Source: Halodesulfovibrio sp. (GTDB taxonomy: Bacteria > Desulfobacterota > Desulfovibrionia > Desulfovibrionales > Desulfovibrionaceae). From it: a DNA stretch of 64,000 nt. The position numbers were made by a program, and so were the translations under genes. This document shows, piece by piece, positions 28,429 to 36,292 of this stretch (positions are counted from its first letter, which is position 1; each line of letters opens with the position of its first letter). Below the pieces are notes generated by a model, which saw only the letters and a list, made by a program, of their open reading frames with translations, searched no databases and was not told the origin of the DNA. The stretch lies in assembly GCF_025210605.1 (NCBI RefSeq), contig NZ_JAOARI010000011.1, positions 112,979 to 176,978 on the forward strand, written 5' to 3'.

Positions 28429-29091
28429 ATGAAACAATCACTACTTTTTCGCGCTACTGCATCTAATTACGCGCCATCACTACCTTCGCTCTATGACGTA
28501 TGGGATCTTGGCATTGCAAACTCGTTGATATGGCGTTGCCCTACAAAATTCCTCCGCCAGCATTTCCGTACCCATGTAACACTGAACCATCTTGATGTCG
28601 GTGTTGGCTCCGGCTATTTTCTTGATAAATGCTTGCTTGAACAAAAACGACGCCTTGCGTTAATCGATACAGACAACACAACGCTCGAAGCTGCAGCGAC
28701 TCGTATTGAACGCTTCAAGCCAGAAGTCTATCAGGCAGATGTGCTTTCACCGCTCAACTTGCCATGCAAAAAGTTCGACTCCATCAGTATTAACTATCTT
28801 TTCCACAATATTTCCGGTGCGATAAAAGAAAAAGCAGTTCTCATGGATCATTTAAAAGAATATCTCCATGACGGCGGCACTATTTTCGGCTCAACAATCC
28901 TGAGCCACGGAGTCTGCCATAGTTTTGCAGCACAAAAGCTTATGGCTTTCTACAATCAAAACGGTAGATTTTCTAATACTCGCGATTACCGCAACGGCTT
29001 ACGGGAAGAGCTTGAATCCAGATTCACCAGCGTTAAAATTGAAGTAAAAGGGAGCGTCGCGTTATTCTCTGCTCGCAACGGTGAACGGTAG
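28429..29091 (+). CDS. Class I SAM-dependent methyltransferase
   Basis: The 220-residue protein has the SAM-binding motif I as HLDVGVGSGYFLDKC (about 57-71), the acidic loop ALIDTDNTTLEAA at the end of strand 2 (about 79-91), and a motif-II-like strand DSISINYLFHNI (about 117-128). The overall fold resembles ubiquinone/menaquinone-type small-molecule methyltransferases. The ATG at 28429 follows GAGGAG. The substrate is not evident, and the neighbours do not help: hcp is upstream and the coo genes converge. Confidence 0.88.
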   Translation: MKQSLLFRATASNYAPSLPSLYDVWDLGIANSLIWRCPTKFLRQHFRTHVTLNHLDVGVGSGYFLDKCLLEQKRRLALIDTDNTTLEAAATRIERFKPEVYQADVLSPLNLPCKKFDSISINYLFHNISGAIKEKAVLMDHLKEYLHDGGTIFGSTILSHGVCHSFAAQKLMAFYNQNGRFSNTRDYRNGLREELESRFTSVKIEVKGSVALFSARNGER

Positions 29092-29138
29092 TGCGTATCC
29101 CCTAGAGCAGTATAGCTGTGAAGCATATCCAAAAGATA

Positions 29139-29177
29139 AAAAGCCAGATACCTACCCACATAGCATCTGGCTTTTTC
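29139..29177 (+). terminator. Terminator of the methyltransferase gene
   Basis: AAAAGCCAGAT (29139-29149) pairs with ATCTGGCTTTT (29165-29175) and is followed by T. Confidence 0.88.
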
Positions 29178-29210
29178 ATGCTTTGCCTCAATGTATATGT
29201 AAAAGCTCCA

Positions 29211-29241
29211 AATAAAAAAGGCAGTCATTACGACTGCCTTT
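29211..29241 (-). terminator. Terminator of the coo genes
   Basis: AAAGGCAGTC (29217-29226) pairs with GACTGCCTTT (29232-29241). On the minus strand it is followed by a T run, downstream of cooC. Confidence 0.88.
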
Positions 29242-29297
29242 ACTCAAAATTTTTCTCTGACTTTTTTACAAAGATCACATTCCACACGGTGGATTAT

Positions 29298-30092
29298 CTA
29301 CATCACTTTGGCTCCAAAACTCGCCAAAACTCGCTGAACTACGGCATCAATTTCATCATCCGGTAGTCCAAGTACATTCCCTGTTGTAAGCTGCCGTGCA
29401 GCAAGTGACGCAAGGTACGGCATCGAAACAACCTGAGAAGGAAGTCCTTCAAGGTCAGGTAATTCTGGAGATTCAATATCAGAACGGTTAAGTACCAGCA
29501 CCTGTTTACTCAAGCCCAATTCGCCTGCCATGGTTCCAACATCTGCGGCAGTCTGCAACCCTCGCATACTTGGTTCAGAGACCACAACAAGACCGTCTAC
29601 ATGCGCTACGGTTCCGCGTCCCAGATGCTCCACTCCTGCTTCTAAATCGACGAGCACCCAGTCGTTTCTTTCGAGAACCAGATGTGCCAAAATTGCTTTA
29701 AGAAGTGTATTCGCAGCACATGCACACCCCCCTCCGGCTCCGGTCACTGTCCCCATGACAAGTAAACGCTTTGCACCGACGTCTACGCCCTGCTCAACCT
29801 TTCCGACAACAGGAAGTTCAACAGAAAGCGCCTCCGGCAAGTCGCTCACGTCAGGGTTAAGCGTAAACATGGATGTGTTTTCCTGCCTGATACGGTCACG
29901 GATTAAATCTTCCCGATGAATAAGCGCTTCTGGCAAGCTACTTCTATCTATACCGCAGGCTTCACCCAACGAAAGAGCTGTGTCGGCATCAACCAGCCAT
30001 ACATTCTGTCCTTTTCGTGCGAGATAATCTGCCATCCATGCAGTGAGGGTTGTTTTGCCTACACCACCTTTGCCTGCAAATGCTAACTTCAT
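29298..30092 (-). CDS. cooC: CO dehydrogenase maturation ATPase CooC
   Basis: CooC is a MinD-type ATPase that helps insert nickel into the CO dehydrogenase C cluster. The deviant Walker A FAGKGGVGKTTLTAWM opens the protein (about 4-19). The CxC motif that binds metal at the dimer interface is in GGGCACAANTLLKA (Cys about 110-112). Switch-like VLVDLEAGVEHLGRG follows. The start at 30092 fits the family length (264). It lies downstream of cooS, with a terminator hairpin in between. Confidence 0.93.
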   Translation of the reverse strand: MKLAFAGKGGVGKTTLTAWMADYLARKGQNVWLVDADTALSLGEACGIDRSSLPEALIHREDLIRDRIRQENTSMFTLNPDVSDLPEALSVELPVVGKVEQGVDVGAKRLLVMGTVTGAGGGCACAANTLLKAILAHLVLERNDWVLVDLEAGVEHLGRGTVAHVDGLVVVSEPSMRGLQTAADVGTMAGELGLSKQVLVLNRSDIESPELPDLEGLPSQVVSMPYLASLAARQLTTGNVLGLPDDEIDAVVQRVLASFGAKVM

Positions 30093-30120
30093 TCTATCCA
30101 TTCTCCCATGCCGTACCAAC

Positions 30121-30156
30121 AAAAAAATCCGGTGCGAAGGTGCGCTCCGCACCGGA
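30121..30156 (-). terminator. Intrinsic terminator between cooS and cooC
   Basis: TCCGGTGCG (30128-30136) pairs with CGCACCGGA (30148-30156). Read on the minus strand the stem is followed by seven T. It could make cooC transcripts rarer than cooS transcripts, matching a catalytic amount of maturase. Confidence 0.88.
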
Positions 30157-30184
30157 ATATCACAAACTAGACTAACACTTTTCC

Positions 30185-32074
30185 CTATTCAGAAAGACCA
30201 AGTCCAACGCGCTTCATGCGGATGCGTGCATCCAGAAGCTCCGCTGCTTTAACGTAGTCATCTTCCACAACAAAGTGTGCACCTACGATATCTTCAAGTC
30301 CCTCAAGAGCAATATTGGTTACTGTTTCGGAACCAAGAATGTTCGGAGGAAGACCAAGGTGTGTCATAATACCACTGGCAACAGCGTACATACCGATTGC
30401 AGCAGCCTTCTCTGAATACCATTCTGGAGAAGATGCGCCCACAGGAAGGTCGGAGATATCCACGCCAAGCTCTTTAGCTACAAGACCGCAAAGCTGCATG
30501 ATGCGTGCGTTATCTACGCAGCTACCAAGGTGGAGCACTGGTGGAATGCCAAGAGAGCCACAAACTTCTTTCAGCCCTTCACCAGCCATTTCGATACCTT
30601 CCGGTACGAGCAGCCCAGCTTTACCGGCAGCAGTTGTAACACAGCCAGTAACCAGAACAAGAATATCACGTTTGATAAGTTCTTTTGCAAGACCGACGTT
30701 TGCGGAGTCCTGCTTAATTTTAGGGTTGTTACATCCTACAATCCCGACAACACCGCGAACCTTGCCTGCTTTGATTGCATCAACCAGAGGGGTGAGTGTT
30801 CCGCCAAGCGCAGAAAGAATAGCTTCGTTAGAGAAACCTGTCATAATTTCAACAGGCTGTGCTGGAATCTCTACACGTCCAGCATCACGCTCAATGTACG
30901 CTTTGATAGACTCTTCAACAATGGCGGTTGCCTGTTCAAGCGCGTTGTGCGGGTGCACTTCAAAGTGCATTGCGCCAGTAAACTTAGCTTTTTCCGCAGT
31001 AGTGATGAAGCGGGTATGGTAACACTGTGCAATTGTTACCATGGAAGGCATGATACACTGGTAATCTACAACAACGGATTCTACAGCACCGGTTACAATC
31101 GCAAGTTCTGTCATAAGGTGGTTACCAGCCATCGGGATACCCTGACGCATAAGTAACTCGTTACCTGTACAACACAGACCTGCTACGTTGATACCTGTAG
31201 CACCAGCAGCTTTTGCTTTTTCAACCAGTTCCGGAAGACGTGCAGCAGCCAAAATCATTTCAGAGACAACTGGGTTGTGCCCGTGAACAAGAATGTTCAC
31301 CTTGTCTTCTTTAATAACACCAAGGTTGCTTGTAGAGCGTGATGGGGTTGGAACACCGAAAATAATATCGGAGAGTTCTGTACCGATCATAGAACCGCCC
31401 CAGCCGTCAGATAGTGCGCAACGTGCTGAGTGGAGCAAAGTATTAGGTGCATCGTTATCACAGCCCATGTGTGTACGGTGCATCATTTCTGCAATTTCAC
31501 GGTCAACACCACGAGGTGTGATTCCTACGCGATCCCATAAAGCAAGACGCTGCTCTGGAGCACGGGAGAGAAATGCAAGAGAAGAACGGCGCGAACCAAA
31601 ATCTTTATAACATTCTTCAACAAGGTCGTTCGCGATATCATTCAGTTCACGACCTTCGGTTTCAATACCTATCTCAGCAGCAATACGGGTCAGCTTTTCC
31701 GGTTCTGAAATATGGTAATGGTCTGTTTTTCCTTCAACAATCGCTTCGAGAACTTCGATCAAGTCGCGACCATGGTCTGAGTGACCAGCGCTGCCACCCG
31801 CAATAAAGCGACCAAAGTTACGTGCAACCACAACGTCTGCGTCGGCACCGCAAACGCCAAGGTTCATTTTCGCACCCGGTTTGGTGCTGATACGACAAGG
31901 TCCCATGATACAGTTACGGCATGTTGTGCCAAGATCACAGAATTTACAGTGTGGAGTTTGACGTTCCAATCTATCCCACGCAGTTTCAATACTTTCCGCT
32001 TTTGCTTTACGGATCATCGCCTGCGCATCTTCCCAAATCGACATATCTTCAGGTTGTTTCACTTCTTTTGCCAT
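30185..32074 (-). CDS. cooS: Anaerobic Ni-Fe carbon monoxide dehydrogenase
   Basis: CooS oxidises CO to CO2 at a Ni-Fe-S C cluster. The N-terminal Cys set for the D and B clusters is visible in HCKFCDLGTTCRNCIMGPCR (about 41-60) with VCGADADVVVARNFGR after it. C-cluster ligands come later: GLCCTGNELLMRQG, GIVGCNNPKIKQDS, VTGCVTTAAGKAG and HLGSCVDNARI. The start at 32074 has GGAGGAG upstream and gives 629 residues, the normal size. There is no acetyl-CoA synthase or CO-linked hydrogenase in the window, so this looks like a stand-alone CO-oxidising enzyme. A CooA-type box lies 63 bases upstream. Confidence 0.96.
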   Translation of the reverse strand: MAKEVKQPEDMSIWEDAQAMIRKAKAESIETAWDRLERQTPHCKFCDLGTTCRNCIMGPCRISTKPGAKMNLGVCGADADVVVARNFGRFIAGGSAGHSDHGRDLIEVLEAIVEGKTDHYHISEPEKLTRIAAEIGIETEGRELNDIANDLVEECYKDFGSRRSSLAFLSRAPEQRLALWDRVGITPRGVDREIAEMMHRTHMGCDNDAPNTLLHSARCALSDGWGGSMIGTELSDIIFGVPTPSRSTSNLGVIKEDKVNILVHGHNPVVSEMILAAARLPELVEKAKAAGATGINVAGLCCTGNELLMRQGIPMAGNHLMTELAIVTGAVESVVVDYQCIMPSMVTIAQCYHTRFITTAEKAKFTGAMHFEVHPHNALEQATAIVEESIKAYIERDAGRVEIPAQPVEIMTGFSNEAILSALGGTLTPLVDAIKAGKVRGVVGIVGCNNPKIKQDSANVGLAKELIKRDILVLVTGCVTTAAGKAGLLVPEGIEMAGEGLKEVCGSLGIPPVLHLGSCVDNARIMQLCGLVAKELGVDISDLPVGASSPEWYSEKAAAIGMYAVASGIMTHLGLPPNILGSETVTNIALEGLEDIVGAHFVVEDDYVKAAELLDARIRMKRVGLGLSE

Positions 32075-32136
32075 TTGTGCTCTCCTCCATAAAAAAGTTA
32101 TCTGCCTCCGTTTTTTCACATTCAATATAATAAATC

Positions 32137-32152
32137 TGTCAGCAAGCTGACA
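32137..32152. promoter_or_regulatory. CooA-type operator upstream of cooS
   Basis: TGTCA-GCAAGC-TGACA is a perfect inverted repeat with a six-base centre. It closely resembles the TGTCA-N6-CGACA half-site pattern known for Rhodospirillum CooA. It lies between cooA and cooS, about 63 bases before the cooS start codon. Confidence 0.75.
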
Positions 32153-32187
32153 ATTGGTTAAAAAAGAAATTCGACAATACCGCTTGA

Positions 32188-32859
32188 TTATTTTTTCAAC
32201 TCTTCTAATCGGCTTTCATCGACTATTTCGAACACGCCACGTTTAACACGGAGAAGAATTCCTGAACGAACCATATCGTTCAGCAGTGTAGATACCGTCT
32301 GCCGTGTAGAGCCAATATGCTGTGCAAGCTGCTCACCAGTCATACCTAATCGGGCTAACCGCTTACCCTCTTCATCTTTTGCAACAGACAAAAGAAAATC
32401 TGCAAGGCGCGTTGATGCATCACCAAAAACAAGACCATCAATAATACCAAACGTACTTTTGAGCATATTGCCAAGAATACGCACCATTACTTTGCTAACC
32501 TGTGGAATATCGCGCATGTATGTGTGGAATACCGCAATACTCGTTGTCAGCAAAACACCGGAGGTCAATGCCTGAACAAATGTTCCTGTGTGACAGGTGT
32601 AGATATCTCCAGCTTCCAGAATAGCAAGCGTAAATTCTTTCCCTTCCGCAGCCAGAAAAACTCTCAGCCTTCCTTCCTTAACAATAAAAACACTACCGGC
32701 TGCATAAAAATCCGGCTTCGTCATATCCTCATCCGTAGTGCAGGAAGGATCAGCGATTACTTCCGTAGCAACAAACTTGCGCTCATGCATGGCGGCGCGC
32801 AACTCCGCAAATTCCGGCTTCGACAGTTCTGATAGAAGATTTATTTCGGCGAACTTCAT
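32188..32859 (-). CDS. cooA: CO-sensing CRP-family regulator CooA
   Basis: CooA binds CO through a heme and then activates CO oxidation genes. The 223-residue protein has the CRP sensor fold with KEGRLRVFLAAEGKEFTLAILEAGDIYTCHTG. This aligns with the CooA heme region: the His at about residue 90 matches the proximal His of Rhodospirillum CooA, while the thiolate Cys is shifted by one place (TCH versus CMH). The helix-turn-helix is LAQHIGSTRQTVSTLLNDM. The ATG at 32859 has GAGGAT upstream; an in-frame upstream ATG exists at 32898. It precedes cooS on the same strand with a CooA-type box between. Confidence 0.85.
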   Translation of the reverse strand: MKFAEINLLSELSKPEFAELRAAMHERKFVATEVIADPSCTTDEDMTKPDFYAAGSVFIVKEGRLRVFLAAEGKEFTLAILEAGDIYTCHTGTFVQALTSGVLLTTSIAVFHTYMRDIPQVSKVMVRILGNMLKSTFGIIDGLVFGDASTRLADFLLSVAKDEEGKRLARLGMTGEQLAQHIGSTRQTVSTLLNDMVRSGILLRVKRGVFEIVDESRLEELKK

Positions 32860-33159
32860 GCGTATATCCTCATAATGAGTTCGTGTTACACAATTCATAT
32901 CCCATTAAGATTGCCCAAGAGGTCAAAAGTTGCAAGAAGTCCCATCAACATTTTAGTATTACCCTGACTGATGACACGCATTTTCCGTGGTATAAAGAAA
33001 AGAACCTAAACATCATCAAATGTACAGTTACCTATTCCAACATTTAAGACCATTCATAGCTAATAAATCAGGCATATACGAGGATGCGGTCAGCGAACCT
33101 CCTCACTCAGAAGCGCACATTGTGTAATAAAAGTATTGGCAAATTCAAAAAAGTTTCTA

Positions 33160-33178
33160 TTTTTGCTGTATGTCACAA
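33160..33178. promoter_or_regulatory. Putative HcpR box upstream of the FrdX gene
   Basis: TTTTTGCTGTATGTCACAA shares TTTTTG-N6-GTCACA with the hcp box at 26220. It lies about 75 bases before the ferredoxin start, a plausible activator position. The rest of the cooA-frdX gap (32860-33251) is AT-rich, with no further feature I can support. Confidence 0.6.
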
Positions 33179-33251
33179 TATTAAAATGCCAACCGCGTAT
33201 AGTGAACTCAACAAATGAGGAATTAAAGCGACTTCGCTAAAAGGAGTTTTT

Positions 33252-33989
33252 ATGAATAAAGTGATGCGTAAAATTATTGAAATTGATGAAGAACGTTGTG
33301 ATGGCTGCGGCTTGTGCGTTCTCGACTGTGCCGAAGGTGCTATTCAGATCATCGATGGAAAAGCCAAGATTGTTAAAGATGAATACTGTGACGGCTTAGG
33401 AGCCTGTCTCGGTGCATGTCCTCAGGACGCATTGCATATTATTGAACGTGAAGCTCCTGAATTTGACGAAGAAGCAGCAATGGCATGGGTAAAAGAACGT
33501 GATGCCCAGCAGGCAAAAGAAGCCCCTCAGTCCAGCCCGTGCGGTTGCATGGGGTCTCATGTAAAAAGCATGAAAACAGTCGAGATTGAAGTTCCGGGCA
33601 ACAAAGTTTCCGGCCCCGGACACTGGCCGTTAAAAATTCGCCTCGTGCCGCCTTCTGCGCCGTTTCTTAAAGATGCAGATGTGCTTGTAGCAGCAGACTG
33701 TGCTGCGGCAGCCTCTCCAATTTTCCATAGCGAGTTTGCTAAGGACAAGGTTGTTCTCATCGGCTGCCCAAAATTTGATGATACCAATGAGTATGTGCAT
33801 AAACTTGCGGACATCATCCGCAACAGCGGCATCCGCTCTATCAGCGTACTCCGCATGGAAGTACCTTGTTGCACCGGTCTCTCACGAGCGCTTGCCGATG
33901 CAATTAAGCTTTCCGGTGTTGATGTAGCAGCCAACGAAACCATTATGACATGCGCTGGCGCAAAAGCACAAAAAACTATGTTCGGTTAG
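33252..33989 (+). CDS. FrdX-type iron-sulfur protein, HcpR regulon member
   Basis: The N-terminal 60 residues hold two ferredoxin motifs. The first is complete, CDGCGLCVLDC. The second reads CDGLGACLGACP and lacks one of the usual Cys. Further Cys in PCGCMG, ADCAAAA, IGCPKFD, VPCCTG and TCAGAK suggest extra metal or redox sites in the C-terminal domain. This architecture matches the ferredoxin-like protein that is paired with hcp under HcpR in Desulfovibrio, and it probably passes electrons to or from Hcp-linked reactions. AAGGAG precedes the ATG. Confidence 0.82.
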   Translation: MNKVMRKIIEIDEERCDGCGLCVLDCAEGAIQIIDGKAKIVKDEYCDGLGACLGACPQDALHIIEREAPEFDEEAAMAWVKERDAQQAKEAPQSSPCGCMGSHVKSMKTVEIEVPGNKVSGPGHWPLKIRLVPPSAPFLKDADVLVAADCAAAASPIFHSEFAKDKVVLIGCPKFDDTNEYVHKLADIIRNSGIRSISVLRMEVPCCTGLSRALADAIKLSGVDVAANETIMTCAGAKAQKTMFG

Positions 33990-34042
33990 CAACTACCCTG
34001 CAATCTCCACACGCAACGACATTAGCCTAAAAACGACAACGT

Positions 34043-34080
34043 AAAAAAGACCGCAGCACATATGTACTGCGGTCTTTTCA
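34043..34080. terminator. Bidirectional terminator after the FrdX gene
   Basis: A 12-bp stem AAAAGACCGCAG (34045-34056 with 34067-34078) has A and T runs on its two sides. It separates frdX from the convergent Cys/Pro-rich gene. Confidence 0.9.
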
Positions 34081-34134
34081 TATTTCAGCTAGTGCATGCT
34101 ATGATCTAGCTATGCACTATTCATAAGCAACATG

Positions 34135-34530
34135 CTATTGCATGTGAGGAGCTTTCCACCATCTGCCGTTAGGCTGAACAAAGCCACAAGGGCCTGCACA
34201 AGGGCGTCTTACTTTGCATTCGGATGCATCAGAAAGCACTTTTTTAATTGCCATCTGGTTGCATGGAACTGTAAGCACCGCGCATGGCGGACAAGGTGAA
34301 CAAGGAACGTCGATTACTTCTACTTTTTCCACTACCACTTCCTCAATCGGACAAGGCTTTGGACAAGCAGGTACGCATGGTTGTGGGCATGGTTGTACAC
34401 AAGGCTGTACGCATGGCTGCGGTGCAACCCGCGGTGCGCATGTTTGTGCCTGAGCCATAATCGGCAGTGCGAAAACAGCCATAAGAACCAATGCGCCAAT
34501 ATTACAAGCAATAACTTTTGCCTTTACCAT
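34135..34530 (-). CDS. Secreted Cys/Pro-repeat protein, unknown
   Basis: The 131-residue protein has a clear signal peptide (residues 1-27, NIGALVLMAVFALPIMAQA) and then a run of short repeats of the type PC-x-Q or PC-x-P (QPCVQPCVQPCPQPC and relatives) at about 35-60. It continues with VPCSPCPPCAVLTVPC and a C-terminal part with KVRRPCAGPCGF. The many Cys outside the cytoplasm point to disulfide cross-linking or metal binding. ATG at 34530 has AGGAGG upstream. The function is unknown; it might be a structural envelope or metal-binding protein. Confidence 0.75.
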   Translation of the reverse strand: MVKAKVIACNIGALVLMAVFALPIMAQAQTCAPRVAPQPCVQPCVQPCPQPCVPACPKPCPIEEVVVEKVEVIDVPCSPCPPCAVLTVPCNQMAIKKVLSDASECKVRRPCAGPCGFVQPNGRWWKAPHMQ

Positions 34531-34947
34531 AAGGTGCCTCCTATCAAAACGATTTTTTAATCTAAAATAACCTGTTACGTTCAACATTCGTAAATGCAGC
34601 TCGCTGCTACACTGATCGCAACAACCTTAAGCAATTACCAACACGCTAGCAGAAAGAACACAAAACAAACATTACTACATTGTAATATTCTTGATAAATC
34701 GCAGTAGTCTTTATGTACTATGGATAAAAAGCACTGCATCATTCTTTTATTACAGAAAAAACCGTCTTTGAATTACTTCAAAGACGGCTCAAAAAGATAT
34801 CGCAACGTGTAATCTAGCAATGCTAACAGGATGTTGCATCCTACTCTACAAACAATAAGACAGGCTCCCCAACAATACCTCTCACGCAACAGTCGAAAAT
34901 CACATACGAAAAAGCATAATCGTTTTTTTCAAAAAAGAAGTCTCAGG
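34531..34947. other. Intergenic region with hcpR-side terminator
   Basis: A 417-base stretch between two minus-strand genes. It holds the 5' region of the Cys/Pro-rich gene and the terminator at 34756-34787. I see no ORF with a ribosome binding site and no RNA gene. Confidence 0.6.
34756..34787 (-). terminator. Terminator downstream of the HcpR-like gene
   Basis: CCGTCTTTGAA (34762-34772) pairs with TTCAAAGACGG (34777-34787) and on the minus strand is followed by six T. Confidence 0.9.
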
Positions 34948-35631
34948 CTACAGAACAATTTCCCCTTCAGCTAAATCTTCGAGTGCTGCCATATCCTCAA
35001 TGGTTATTTGCCGCCCTTCCACTGAAACAAGCCCTTTGTCTGCCATCTTTGAAAGCGTACGGGACAGTGTTTCGCGAGCAGTTCCAAGCATTCCGGCGAG
35101 TAAGCCTTTGGATACGTCCAATTTGAACGTGACAGCACCATTTTTTTCTTCACTGGTGTACAGCAAATACGACGCCAGACGCTGCGGCGCTTCATGCAGG
35201 GTCAACGCCTCTACCTGCTTGGTAAACATGCGGAGTTTTTTGGACATGGAACCAAGCATGGCAAGAGCCAGTGCAGGGTCATTAGCAATACACTCCAGCA
35301 GCCCTTTTCGCGGAAAAAATGCCAGTGTAGATTTTTCAACAGCTTCAGAATGTGCGGGAAAAGAACTATTCTGAAAAACAGCCACTTCGCCGAAAGTTTC
35401 ACCGGAACCGTACAGATGAATGATCGCCTCGCGACCATCAGGACCTGTCTTGTAAATCTTCACCCTGCCGGAAAGCACTATGTAGAAACCTTCAGCCGGA
35501 GCTGATTCATAAAAGATAATTTGTCCACGCCCTACATTTTTTTTCACTGCAATGTCTGCCAACTCTGCAAGTTGCTCAGTGGAAAGTCCGCTAAAAAATG
35601 GCATTCTGGAAAGCACCGTTGTAAGTTCCAT
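34948..35631 (-). CDS. hcpR: CRP/FNR-family regulator, probably HcpR
   Basis: The 227-residue protein has a cNMP-binding-type sensor domain (LSGRVKIYKTGPDGREAIIH, GETFGEVAVFQNSSFP) and a winged helix with GLLAGMLGTARETLSRTLSKM as the recognition region. No N-terminal FNR-type Cys cluster and no CooA-type heme ligands are visible. The helix-turn-helix resembles HcpR, the nitrosative-stress regulator of sulfate reducers. Genes that HcpR controls (hcp, frdX) and matching boxes lie within 9 kb. The symbol is inferred from this context. Confidence 0.72.
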   Translation of the reverse strand: MELTTVLSRMPFFSGLSTEQLAELADIAVKKNVGRGQIIFYESAPAEGFYIVLSGRVKIYKTGPDGREAIIHLYGSGETFGEVAVFQNSSFPAHSEAVEKSTLAFFPRKGLLECIANDPALALAMLGSMSKKLRMFTKQVEALTLHEAPQRLASYLLYTSEEKNGAVTFKLDVSKGLLAGMLGTARETLSRTLSKMADKGLVSVEGRQITIEDMAALEDLAEGEIVL

Positions 35632-35795
35632 AATATTCCTTTTGCATATATGTCAGGTGGATTGCGTAGAAAAAAATTACCATAAAGAACATCTTCAGCT
35701 CTTAGTGTAAGTATGGTCATCTTATACAGATGTACAGTCAAGACGTCTTTTTTTCAATTTTACTGTCCCTGCCTGCGTTTCACCCCTTTGCACAA

Positions 35796-35824
35796 TTGCG
35801 AACTGTTGGAAACGAGGCTATAGT
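35796..35824 (+). promoter_or_regulatory. Promoter of the 84-residue gene
   Basis: TTGCGA (35796-35801), a 17-base spacer and TATAGT (35819-35824) make a plausible sigma-70 promoter 27 bases before the start codon. Confidence 0.6.
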
Positions 35825-35850
35825 CCTCACATCATTATGAGGAGAACTCT

Positions 35851-36105
35851 ATGAGCAAAATGTCCCAAAGTGTAGCAGCACGCGTTGAAGAACTGTTGCG
35901 TGAACAATTAAGTGAACTCGGAATTGAAATTGCAAAACTAGAACCGCACGTTATCGCAGAGAACATGAAATGTGATGTGTTCTCAGATGATTCCATGATA
36001 TATTATTGGAAAGGTGAACCTATTCTGCGCGTTGAGCCAGACTCCACTCAGGAAGGTTCCACTAGCTGGCGCATGTTTACTAAAGACGATTTGCCAACGC
36101 AGTAG
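35851..36105 (+). CDS. Small conserved-looking protein, unknown
   Basis: The 84-residue protein has a helical N-terminal half (SVAARVEELLREQLSELGIEIAKLEP) followed by a short sheet-like part (MIYYWKGEPILRVEP, TSWRMFTKDDLP). It is acidic and probably cytoplasmic. GAGGAG precedes the ATG, a promoter lies upstream and a strong terminator downstream, so it is very likely expressed. I do not recognise the family. Confidence 0.75.
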   Translation: MSKMSQSVAARVEELLREQLSELGIEIAKLEPHVIAENMKCDVFSDDSMIYYWKGEPILRVEPDSTQEGSTSWRMFTKDDLPTQ

Positions 36106-36189
36106 TGCAATTCGTCTGATACTGCACACAGCGCAGACAATACAAGTTTCCAGCTAATTTTTTTCAGAACAGCACAGCGCTCTTATGAA

Positions 36190-36231
36190 AAATAAAGGGT
36201 GATTCTACAGTTACGTAGAATCACCCTTTTT
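36190..36231. terminator. Bidirectional intrinsic terminator
   Basis: A 15-bp stem AAAGGGTGATTCTAC (36194-36208) pairs with 36215-36229 around a six-base loop. T follows on the right and A lies on the left. It separates the small gene from gltX. Confidence 0.92.
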
Positions 36232-36292
36232 CTATTCATTCCTTGAAAGCTCAATATCGTGTGAGCTTCCAGTGCATATCGAAATTATTTAC

